Source: an uncultured Chthonomonadales bacterium (lineage in GTDB: Bacteria > Armatimonadota > Chthonomonadetes > Chthonomonadales > CAJBBX01). Taken from it: 64,000 nt of DNA. The notes beneath the pieces were generated by a model. It worked only from the letters and a program-made list of their open reading frames with translations, did not search any database and was not told where the DNA came from. Of this stretch, positions 7,579 through 14,781 are shown one piece after another. Every line of letters begins with the position of its first letter. The stretch's first letter is position 1. The translations under genes were made by a program, and so were the position numbers. The DNA lies in assembly GCA_938005745.1 (NCBI GenBank), contig CALLMM010000007.1, positions 62,001 to 126,000 on the forward strand. The letters are read 5' to 3'.

Positions 7579-9000
7579 CTACTGCGCCTCTCTTTTCAGG
7601 TGCAGAACCAGGTCTTCTTCAAAGGCAGGCATACGCAACTCCGACTCGCCGCCATCGGAATCCAGCGCGGTGGATCGGACGGTCGTCCGTCCGCTCTTCG
7701 GATCCAACCAGGTCACTCTCCACCGACCGGTCGGCAGCTTCAGCGACAGCGCATTGGTCTGCATCGGGCGATCCGCCGTCAGATAGACCACCGCCTCCGC
7801 CGGTCCGAGCGCGGCATGCGCGAAACACTCTGCGGGGCAGGTAATCGGCAGGTCGGGGCGATACTCCAGCCGATGAAACTCCGTTCCCTCCACAAACTGC
7901 ATGAACACCTTCAGCCAGTCGTGCAGGGGACGACGCTCCAGCTTCCGGCAGCAGTCCGCCGCGATGTAACCGCCTGCGACGAACGCCTGCCAGAAGCTCC
8001 ATCGCTCCCAGATCGGTCCCATCTCATCCAGCAGCGGATCGTTCATGCCTGATCCTTCCGCGGACCAGTCCGTCTCATCGAAAAAGACCGGCTTGCCGTA
8101 GCGGGAGAGCGCGGCGATGGTCTCCGCCAGGTCTTCGTGCGGATCGTAGTAGGCAAGGGTGAGATGCGCGTGGACGGTATCAATGCCGGTCAGATGATAG
8201 TAGACCTCGTCGCCCCGCAGGGGATGCTTCCCAGAGAAGGAGACGAGCCTGTCCGCCGGGTCGTGCTGGCGCAGAAAGGAGATCCAGTGCTCCACAAATC
8301 CAACGCGCACCGGGTCGGCTCCTTCGATCTCGCTGACGATCTCCCAGCAGACGTTCTCCAGTCCGTTCAGACACTGAATGGCGCGATGAACCATCCGCTG
8401 CTGATGACGCTGTATCTGTTTCGCCGGAGTCCAGTCCTCCGAAGCCGGCTGTTCAAAAAGATGGTAGTTATGCGGCTCCGCAAGGTTGTAGAAATGAGGT
8501 CTCGGAGGACCGGAGAGCGGACCGCCCAGCGCGGCGTTGAAGGGGTTGCGACTCCAGGGATCGTTATGTCTGCCGATTGTCAGAGCGATAGAGTCAAACA
8601 GAACGATCTCCGCCAGAAGCCCGGCATCTCCGGCTTCTCGCACAATCTGACACAGCAGCGACCAGCAGGGGTCATGGAACTGCTCCAGGTAAAATCGCTC
8701 TCCATCCCACCGCCAAGGCGCAAACTCCGGTCCCTGCGGGTCGTAGGCAAACGCCCAAAGGTTGATCCGCAGTCGGAAACGGACGCGCTGCGTCTGTATC
8801 CCGGACAGCAACCGGATATACTGCCGCCAGACCTCCATGTCCCGCCCGTCATATCCCCAGAAGCGCGTGATGCCCTCCAGACCGCTTCCGACCAGATAGA
8901 TCGGCGCGCCCTGATAGAGAAATCTGCCGTGCTGGGTTCGTAGTCCGGGCGGGGTCTCCTGCCCCTCCTCTACCTCTGTTGAATCCAGGAATCTACGCAC
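7579..9000 (-). CDS. Putative TIM-barrel glycoside hydrolase (family not identified)
   Basis: The 473-aa protein has no signal peptide. It starts with FLYQGAPIYLVGSGLEGITRFWGYDGRDMEVW, a pattern seen at the first strand of GH5/DUF4038-like barrels. Candidate catalytic acids are in ENVCWEIVSEIEGADP (strand-4 position, acid/base) and KPVFFDETDW (strand-7 position, nucleophile). A small C-terminal beta-sandwich (RWRVTWLDPKSGR) resembles the putative collagen-binding/DUF5060-like tail domain of such enzymes. It sits 6 nt downstream of the cupin and 17 nt upstream of the aminotransferase. An alternative is a non-catalytic barrel; the two acidic motifs make activity more likely. No substrate can be named. 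Confidence 0.6.
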   Translation of the reverse strand: MRRFLDSTEVEEGQETPPGLRTQHGRFLYQGAPIYLVGSGLEGITRFWGYDGRDMEVWRQYIRLLSGIQTQRVRFRLRINLWAFAYDPQGPEFAPWRWDGERFYLEQFHDPCWSLLCQIVREAGDAGLLAEIVLFDSIALTIGRHNDPWSRNPFNAALGGPLSGPPRPHFYNLAEPHNYHLFEQPASEDWTPAKQIQRHQQRMVHRAIQCLNGLENVCWEIVSEIEGADPVRVGFVEHWISFLRQHDPADRLVSFSGKHPLRGDEVYYHLTGIDTVHAHLTLAYYDPHEDLAETIAALSRYGKPVFFDETDWSAEGSGMNDPLLDEMGPIWERWSFWQAFVAGGYIAADCCRKLERRPLHDWLKVFMQFVEGTEFHRLEYRPDLPITCPAECFAHAALGPAEAVVYLTADRPMQTNALSLKLPTGRWRVTWLDPKSGRTTVRSTALDSDGGESELRMPAFEEDLVLHLKREAQ

Positions 9001-9006
9001 GTCGGG

Positions 9007-9393
9007 TTAACTCTCCGCTGGCTTCGAGGCGAGCGCCGGTTCCGGGTTCTCGGTTACGAAAAACTCGTCATCATGCCTCCAGGCGGGGACACCTACGATC
9101 AGACACTTCACATTTCCGTACGCGCGATGCGGCGTTCCCGGATCAATCTGAATCGTGACGCCCGGCTCCAGATCCACCAGATCATCTCCCAGCTCCATCT
9201 TCCCGGTTCCCTCCAGGATATAGTAGAATTCCGTACAGGCTTTATGGTAGTGCTTCACAGAATCGACAATGTCGGTTACATGGATATTGGCGACCGGCGT
9301 ATCGGTATACTGCAGAATGCGCGTGCTGAACCCGCAGGGACAGGGAACGGTGGGAGTCTCGCTCTGTTTTCGGTAGAGATAGCCTTTGCTCAT
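9007..9393 (-). CDS. Cupin domain protein
   Basis: This small 128-aa single-domain cupin has both conserved motifs. Motif 1 is HYHKACTEFYYILEGTGKMELG, with two His and a Glu as metal ligands. Motif 2 is PGVTIQIDPGTPHRAYG, with the third His. Such proteins bind a divalent metal and act as sugar isomerases, epimerases, dioxygenases or small-molecule sensors. A short Cys-bearing N-terminal stretch (VPCPCGFSTR) precedes the barrel and is unusual. The gene lies 6 nt ahead of the glycosidase-like gene and 43 nt after the nucleotidyltransferase, suggesting a sugar-related job. Confidence 0.75.
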   Translation of the reverse strand: MSKGYLYRKQSETPTVPCPCGFSTRILQYTDTPVANIHVTDIVDSVKHYHKACTEFYYILEGTGKMELGDDLVDLEPGVTIQIDPGTPHRAYGNVKCLIVGVPAWRHDDEFFVTENPEPALASKPAES

Positions 9394-9436
9394 TTGACCC
9401 GCCTTTCGTCATGTCTGCCGTTCGTCGTAGATATGG

Positions 9437-10414
9437 TCAGGCATCCCGGAACGGCTCGGGGATCGTCAGTTTGGGAACCGCCAGCAGCCGAACCAGCGCA
9501 GCTAACATCTGCTCCCGATAGACCGAATTGATAGAGAGCGCCGCCTGCGTCTGCGCGTAGCCGAAGGGTATGCCGATGTCGTGCCGCTCTCCAAACGCCT
9601 CAAACGCCAGATACCTTTCGCCGCTCTCGCGCAGCCGCTCCTGCGCACTGGTCAACTGGAACTCTCCCTTTTCGCGCAGGTCATGGTCTATCGCGTACTG
9701 CAGGCTGTCAAAGATGCTGGGAGTGAAGATATGCATTCCGAAGAAGCAGAGGTAGACCCCGAAGAGGAGTCCTTCCACGCGCAGTCTTTTCTCGGCATAC
9801 TCCAGCGAGGGCTTCTCAAAGATATGATCCACCTCATAGACGCGCGGGTTCTCCTGCACCAGCCTGCCCCGCACCGTTCCAAACAGATGGAGCAGCTCTG
9901 CAGGGGTCTGCTGAACCGCGGAGACGCTTGTTCCATACTTCTCGTAGATATCCAGCGTCTGGCGGGCGCACCGTTTCGACGCGCCGGAGGTATAGATATG
10001 ATCGCCCAGCATCAGCAGAAACGGCTCATCGCCGACGAACTCTCTGGCGCACCAGACCGCGTGTCCATAACCCTCCGGCGAGGGCTGCTCCACGAAGGTC
10101 AGCCGCGTCGCGATCTGCTGCAGCCGCGCCGATTGCAGCAGCGCCCAGTCTTTGCCTTTGAACAGGCGCATCTGCTCTGGCGGGAGGGGATGAAAATGCG
10201 CCTCGATCTGGGGGCGGTTGAGCCGGTTGACAACCAGGCAGACCTCCTCCACGCCAGACTCGAGCGCCTCTTCAATAATGATCTGAATGGCTGGCTTGGT
10301 AATGCCGTCGCGATCCATCAACGGCAGCATCTCTTTCTGAATGGTGGTGGTTGCAGGGTACATGCGCGTTCCACGCCCTGCCGCCGTAATGACCGCCTTT
10401 CTTACCCGGTTCAT
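9437..10414 (-). CDS. Nucleotidyltransferase, UTP-glucose-1-phosphate uridylyltransferase-like
   Basis: The 325-aa product begins with the nucleotidyltransferase signature AVITAAGRGTRMYPAT followed by the basic KEMLPL motif (G-x-G-T-R...K), then TKPAIQIIIEEALESGVEEVCLVVN as in GalU. Further matches are FVEQPSPEGYGHAVWCAREFVGDEPFLLMLGDHIY, with the metal-binding Asp, and GIPFGYAQTQ near the end. It would join a sugar-1-phosphate to a nucleotide, giving for example UDP-glucose for cell-envelope glycans. The fit to GalU is good, but a related sugar-1-phosphate uridylyl- or thymidylyltransferase is possible, so no gene symbol is given. The gap to the upstream lipoprotein gene is 36 nt and the ribosome site is AGGA. 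Confidence 0.82.
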   Translation of the reverse strand: MNRVRKAVITAAGRGTRMYPATTTIQKEMLPLMDRDGITKPAIQIIIEEALESGVEEVCLVVNRLNRPQIEAHFHPLPPEQMRLFKGKDWALLQSARLQQIATRLTFVEQPSPEGYGHAVWCAREFVGDEPFLLMLGDHIYTSGASKRCARQTLDIYEKYGTSVSAVQQTPAELLHLFGTVRGRLVQENPRVYEVDHIFEKPSLEYAEKRLRVEGLLFGVYLCFFGMHIFTPSIFDSLQYAIDHDLREKGEFQLTSAQERLRESGERYLAFEAFGERHDIGIPFGYAQTQAALSINSVYREQMLAALVRLLAVPKLTIPEPFRDA

Positions 10415-10450
10415 GACGGAGTTCCTATCTAATCCCTCGACGGGATCTCT

Positions 10451-10969
10451 CTATTCGGTAATCTTGAGAATGATCTTCCGCTTCCCGACCGATGCCAGAT
10501 GCATCTCCGCGGGAAGCCGCAGAATATCCTCTTTTGTCTGATGGATGGTAACCAGCGCGTTAAGCGGCGCTCTCTGCATCTCCAACGTCTCGGCGGAGCG
10601 CGATCCCGCGGCGGTAGAGGCATGCAGGATCGTCTCCACCCTCAGTTCCGTTTCGCTTCCCGCCACCCTCTCCACGACCAGGTCGAACTCAAAGACGTTC
10701 GTCCCGCCCACATGATCCGGACTGTTCAACGGATAGGAGCCGGTAACGGTCGCGCTCTGCGCGCTGTTTTCGAACCGCGTCCAGTTGCGCTCTCCCACAA
10801 ACGACCACTTCCAGTGAACCGTACGCGCGTCCTCTTTCACTTTTTTGACAAGGCATCGGATATTTCCCGCTGCCGGAAACCCCATATTTCCGCCCGATTC
10901 CGGCGGCGTTGAACGGCATCCCGCCAGCGCAAGAAGAGAGAGCGTCAGCATCCAGAGGGATAGTCTCAT
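10451..10969 (-). CDS. Hypothetical lipoprotein
   Basis: I do not recognise this 172-aa protein. It starts with a short signal sequence ending in a lipobox (LALAGC), so it should be lipid-anchored on the periplasmic side. The remainder is rich in predicted beta strands (ATVTGSYPL, NVFEFDLVVERVAG, TELRVETILHAS), with a Trp-rich segment (TVHWKWSFVGERNW). There is no catalytic-looking motif. Its start overlaps the end of the TPR gene by 4 nt (ATGA), so the two are translationally coupled and may be partners, for example a TPR scaffold and its lipoprotein. Confidence 0.7.
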   Translation of the reverse strand: MRLSLWMLTLSLLALAGCRSTPPESGGNMGFPAAGNIRCLVKKVKEDARTVHWKWSFVGERNWTRFENSAQSATVTGSYPLNSPDHVGGTNVFEFDLVVERVAGSETELRVETILHASTAAGSRSAETLEMQRAPLNALVTIHQTKEDILRLPAEMHLASVGKRKIILKITE

Positions 10970-12117
10970 CGTTTTCCCACCTTCGCGCTCTGCAGCAGCT
11001 TCAACGCCTCTTTCAGGGCGGCGGAGTCGGGCTTCTTCTTCAGAGCGTCCTGCACATCGGTGATCGCCGCCTTAAGATCGGACGGCTCCGCGACCGGGAA
11101 TGCGGCTTCATACTCCTTTTTCGCCTGCTCCCAGTCTTCCATCACGGCATAGATCAGCCCGAGGTTGAAACGCACATAAGCCAGCTTCCCGTCCAGTTCC
11201 AGCGCCTTGCGGCTGGCGGCAATCGCCTCCGGGTAGTCGGCGGCTCCATAGAGAGTCCAGCCCAGATTGCCCCAGACGATCGGCAGATTGGGGTTGGCGG
11301 CAAGAATGGCGCGGTACTCTCGCACCGCCTCCTGCCGGCGCTCCAGCCCCTCGTAGGCGATGGCGAGCTGCGCCCGCGCATCCAGATCGTTGGCGTTGGC
11401 GGCGAGGAGCTGCCGGATCTGTTCGATCGAGTCGTTGTACTGCTTCAGACTGCTGTAGACGCTCGCCAGCGCAAGGCGCGCCGGGCGGAAGTCGGGACGC
11501 AGGCGCAGAGCCGCCTGAAATTCGCGCTCGGCATCCCGCCACTCCTCCCGCTCGCTGTAGTAGCGTCCCAGCGCATAGAAGACCATCGGGTTGCCCGGCT
11601 CATAGCCCATGGCGCGCAGGTAGACCTGCTGCGCGTCGCGGTAGCGTTTCATCTGCAGGTAGGCGTCCCCTATCGCGAGCAGCGGGGAGGCGGTGTAGGG
11701 GGCGAGATCGGCGGCGCGCTGATAGCTGGCGATCGCCTCCGGGTAACGCTCCGCGCGATACAGAAGCGATCCCAGACCCATCCGGATATCCGCCGACTGG
11801 GGGTTCAGATTGACAGCGGTCTCATACTGCTGTATGGCTTCAGGCAGTCTGTTCTGCGCCTCATAGACCTGCGCCAGACCGACGACCGCGCTGATCTCCT
11901 TTGGATTGAGCTTGATCGCCTCCTGAAACTCCCGCTGCGCACCTTCCAGGTTGTTGGCGCGCAGCAGTTCATAGCCTTTACGTGACCGTTCGGCGGCATC
12001 CTGCCCACAGGAGATCTGAACGGCGGAACATAACAGTAACAGGCAGGCGCAGAGAGACAGGGAGGCTCTGAGAGGCTTCACGGAGGCGGCATTTCGAAAG
12101 ACTCGGGTGGCTGTCAT
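10966..12117 (-). CDS. Secreted TPR-repeat protein
   Basis: The protein is a series of at least eight 34-residue tetratricopeptide repeats (for example GYELLRANNLEGAQREFQEA, AVVGLAQVYEAQNRLPEAI, GLGSLLYRAERYPEAIASYQ) behind a hydrophobic Sec signal (about residues 15-38, LSLCACLLLLCSAVQISC). It is probably periplasmic, possibly lipidated at the Cys after QIS. TPRs mediate protein-protein contacts; no enzymatic part is visible. The frame is open to 12138, but that start would be only about 5 nt from the predicted transcription start, so I use the next ATG (383 aa). It heads the seven-gene minus-strand run down to the beta-helix gene, and its 3' end overlaps the lipoprotein gene. Confidence 0.8.
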   Translation of the reverse strand: MTATRVFRNAASVKPLRASLSLCACLLLLCSAVQISCGQDAAERSRKGYELLRANNLEGAQREFQEAIKLNPKEISAVVGLAQVYEAQNRLPEAIQQYETAVNLNPQSADIRMGLGSLLYRAERYPEAIASYQRAADLAPYTASPLLAIGDAYLQMKRYRDAQQVYLRAMGYEPGNPMVFYALGRYYSEREEWRDAEREFQAALRLRPDFRPARLALASVYSSLKQYNDSIEQIRQLLAANANDLDARAQLAIAYEGLERRQEAVREYRAILAANPNLPIVWGNLGWTLYGAADYPEAIAASRKALELDGKLAYVRFNLGLIYAVMEDWEQAKKEYEAAFPVAEPSDLKAAITDVQDALKKKPDSAALKEALKLLQSAKVGKR

Positions 12118-12149
12118 ACAATCGGCTTTCTTTCGCATAGACTGCGTTC

Positions 12150-12179
12150 ATCGTATCACTGGAAAAGAGAGCTTGTCAA
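12150..12179 (-). promoter_or_regulatory. Promoter for the TPR/lipoprotein/carbohydrate gene run
   Basis: On the minus strand TTGACA (12179-12174) is followed after 18 nt by TACGAT (12155-12150). It probably drives the whole minus-strand run, whose intergenic gaps are all under 45 nt. Confidence 0.55.
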
Positions 12180-12220
12180 GCCGCAGGCTGCGTTCCTTCA
12201 CGGACATCTAATTCACGCAA

Positions 12221-12248
12221 ATGTATCAATACTAATGTATCAATACTA
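12221..12248 (+). repeat. Tandem 14-bp repeat with internal palindromes
   Basis: ATGTATCAATACTA occurs twice head to tail with no mismatch. Each copy contains the palindrome GTAT-CA-ATAC. The repeat lies about 90 nt upstream of the LysM-like gene, in a stretch noticeably more A+T rich than its surroundings. A pair of dimeric-repressor sites is a reasonable reading. Confidence 0.75.
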
Positions 12249-12339
12249 AGGAATCGCTGACAATGAAGCCGTAGTATGTAGTTAGTCCGCGGGTCTGTTT
12301 CCTGATCTGATGCGGAAAATCTAGAGAGGGACAGGTTCT

Positions 12340-13050
12340 ATGCCAGCCATACACAGGGTCGAACAGGGTGAATTCCTGGCGAAGATCGCGCAGAGATACG
12401 GCTTTTCCGATTACAATACCATCTGGAACCATCCGAAAAACGCCCCGTTAAAGAAGAAGCGGTCCAGTCCCAACGTCCTCAACCCCGGGGACATTCTCTT
12501 TATTCCCGACAAGTCGGAGCGGCAGGAGGCGCGCGGGACCACGCAGATTCACAACTTCGTCGCCTCCACGCGAACGGTCGAGCTGCAGATTGTGCTGACG
12601 GATATCAGCAAGAACCCGGTAAGCGGCGCATCCGGCACGCTGAAAGTCGAGACGAGCATTCTCAAGGAGACCTCTGGAGGAGACGGGCTGATCAGTTACG
12701 TAATCCCGATCCGTTCCGAGAAGGGCGACCTCACGGTGGAGAGCGAGAGACTGATCGCCGGAGGCAGGCGTATCCCGCTGGTGATCGGTCACCTGAATGA
12801 TCTGGAGACGGAGCCTTTTGACCCGGACCCGAAGAAAGCCTCAGAACAGCGTGCTGCCTGGAGGGACCGGCTGAACAACATGGGCTTCTTCGCAGGTTAT
12901 GAAGACACGGACGAGGAGCAGTTTCGCTGGGCGCTGGAGGAGTTTCAGTGTGAACATATGAAAAAAGACCACTCCTCCCCTAAAGCAAAGCCCAGTGGCA
13001 TCTGCGATGCGGAGACTCGCGACGCCATGCGCGCCGCATACGGGTGCTGA
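12340..13050 (+). CDS. LysM-like protein with C-terminal peptidoglycan-binding-like region
   Basis: The 236-aa protein has no signal peptide. Residues 4-57 form a LysM-like module (HRVEQGEFLAKIAQRYGF ... NTIWNHPKNAPLKKKR ... PNVLNPGDILFIPD). This divergent, HPxNA-containing type is the one I associate with secretion-system/VgrG-linked clusters. A beta-rich middle follows (residues about 70-150). The C-terminal 70 residues (WRDRLNNMGFF ... FRWALEEFQCEH ... GICDAETRDAMRAAYG) look like a PG_binding_1-type helical bundle. It is the first gene of a plus-strand cassette and is followed 12 nt later by the OmpA-like gene. Lack of an N-terminal signal while carrying wall-binding modules suggests export by a contractile or other specialised system, or a scaffold role; this is inference. 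Confidence 0.65.
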   Translation: MPAIHRVEQGEFLAKIAQRYGFSDYNTIWNHPKNAPLKKKRSSPNVLNPGDILFIPDKSERQEARGTTQIHNFVASTRTVELQIVLTDISKNPVSGASGTLKVETSILKETSGGDGLISYVIPIRSEKGDLTVESERLIAGGRRIPLVIGHLNDLETEPFDPDPKKASEQRAAWRDRLNNMGFFAGYEDTDEEQFRWALEEFQCEHMKKDHSSPKAKPSGICDAETRDAMRAAYGC

Positions 13051-13062
13051 AAAGAGGAGTCA

Positions 13063-14772
13063 ATGTCCGACAACAGAGTTTTTCGTATCTCTGAACATGG
13101 AGTCTTCGCGGAGCATCCGGTACGCATAGTGCTCCCGGCAAAGGTCGCCCCGACCACCGAAAAGGAGAAGAATACCCTCCGCGACCCGCTCATCACCGTC
13201 GCCTGCGGCGGACTGCCCGACTATAAGTACGAGTTCGACTCCTCCTTTATTAAGAAGGATGTCACCGGCTTTATCGCTGGGCTAGCGGAACTGCGCTCTA
13301 AATTTAAGACCAACCCCCTTGCCGTCTTCGGGCACGCCGATCCGGTAGGCAGCGACTCCTATAACTCCTTTCTGAGCGGGCGACGCGCAGCCGCCTTCTA
13401 TGGGTTGCTGGTGCGCGATGTTGACCTATGGGACGACATCTTTGCCAATCAAGGTGTTCTGACCCAGGTCGCTCCGGGAGACAGGTGGGGTGATAAAGCC
13501 CTTCAGCATATGCTCTCCGTCGTGATCGCGCAGGACGGTGCTCCCTTCTACTCCGGTCCGCAGGACGGCAGCCTGAACGCCGAATATCAGCAGGCTCTGA
13601 ACCAATGGCGAAAAGAGAACAACGTCTCCGCAGGACCGGCTTCGCGGAAGCTGCTGTATAGACGCTACATGGATACGGTCTGTGTGGATAAGAACGGGCA
13701 GATTTTCCAGCTGACGAAAGAGGAGTTTATCGCACAGGGAAAGGGAACGAAGGGGAAAGGCGACTTTCAGGGATGCGGCGAGTTCAACCCGCAGATCGTC
13801 TTTTCCAAAGAGGAGGAGTCTTTCTTCGCTAAACATAGAGACCCGGCGACGATCAAACAGCGGGATGCGGAGAACGCCCCGAACCGGCGGGTAATCGTGC
13901 TCTTCTTCCGCGAAGGCACGAAGATTGACCCGGAGAAGTGGCCCTGTCCCCATGTGCAGGATGCCGCCTCCTTCAAAAAATGCCCGAAACGATTCTGGCG
14001 CGATGGCGAAAAGCGGCGCAGTCCGCAGGAGGCACGCCGCAAATTCAAAGACGACGGTCAGGATCCGCAGGGTACGCGCGACACCTTTGCCTGCCGCTTC
14101 TATCATGGCTTGACGATGGGTTCGCCCTGCGAAGCAGGCATGGAACTGGTAAACCTGCGCCTGATGCGCCGCCCGCCCAGGGTCGGTTTTGCCGATGTTC
14201 CCCATGCGAACAGACGATTTGTGGTGATCGTCAGCCAGAACGAGACCGCCGCGCAGATTCGCGGGACGACCGACGCGCAGGGATCGCTCGCCATTCCTAT
14301 CTTTCACGACGCCTCGAAAGCCAATGTCCGCATGACTCTCAAGGTGGAGTTTAACTGGATTGACGAAACGTTCTTCAAGCCGAAGGCGAAACCGAATGCA
14401 GAGATAACCGGAGGCGACCGCCCCGCAAGTCGGCAGACACCCCCTGCCGAGGGAGACGGTTCCGCAGACCTTACCGGCACCTCGCTGGACAGAGAGCCTG
14501 CGGACGAAGACGAGTCTCGATTCCTGACGATGTTTATAGATATCGGTGAACTGCAGGAGATGGACGCCAGCGCGATCAAGCCGGTGGTGCAGCGCCTGAG
14601 CAATCTGCACTACGGACCGCTGACACTCAAACCCGGCAACGACGGAAAACAGACGCTGAGCGCAGCGGAGTTCAAGGATGCGTTGGACTGCTTCAAGCGA
14701 CATCAGAGGTTGCCGCCGGACGCCTCCGATTCGCAGGTGCGTCAGCGTCTGAAAGAGGTTCATGGAGGATAA
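13063..14772 (+). CDS. OmpA-like domain protein with a Cys-rich C-terminal domain (uncharacterised family)
   Basis: The 569-aa protein contains an OmpA-C-like fold at about residues 55-125: YEFDSSFI ... NPLAVFGHADPVGSDSYNSFLSGRRAAAFYGLL, with the peptidoglycan-binding Asp and Arg positions present. It is followed by a region with GKGDFQGCGEFNPQIVFS. Then comes a conserved-looking block: NAPNRRVIVLFF, WPCP, CPKRFW, RRSPQEARRKF, FACRFYHGL, SPCE. The spaced Cys residues could bind zinc. I recall this block recurring, unnamed, in secretion-linked proteins of proteobacteria and myxobacteria. There is no signal peptide. The C-terminal 90 residues resemble a second PG-binding-like helical unit (LKPGNDGKQTLSAAEFKDALDCFKRHQ). 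It sits between the LysM-like gene (12 nt) and the 743-aa gene (9 nt), clearly one operon. Confidence 0.6.
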   Translation: MSDNRVFRISEHGVFAEHPVRIVLPAKVAPTTEKEKNTLRDPLITVACGGLPDYKYEFDSSFIKKDVTGFIAGLAELRSKFKTNPLAVFGHADPVGSDSYNSFLSGRRAAAFYGLLVRDVDLWDDIFANQGVLTQVAPGDRWGDKALQHMLSVVIAQDGAPFYSGPQDGSLNAEYQQALNQWRKENNVSAGPASRKLLYRRYMDTVCVDKNGQIFQLTKEEFIAQGKGTKGKGDFQGCGEFNPQIVFSKEEESFFAKHRDPATIKQRDAENAPNRRVIVLFFREGTKIDPEKWPCPHVQDAASFKKCPKRFWRDGEKRRSPQEARRKFKDDGQDPQGTRDTFACRFYHGLTMGSPCEAGMELVNLRLMRRPPRVGFADVPHANRRFVVIVSQNETAAQIRGTTDAQGSLAIPIFHDASKANVRMTLKVEFNWIDETFFKPKAKPNAEITGGDRPASRQTPPAEGDGSADLTGTSLDREPADEDESRFLTMFIDIGELQEMDASAIKPVVQRLSNLHYGPLTLKPGNDGKQTLSAAEFKDALDCFKRHQRLPPDASDSQVRQRLKEVHGG

Positions 14773-14781
14773 CATACGCGC

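Noticed and set aside
12221-12248. CRISPR repeats or plasmid iterons
   Set aside because: Only two direct copies without spacers, and no replication gene or cas gene nearby.
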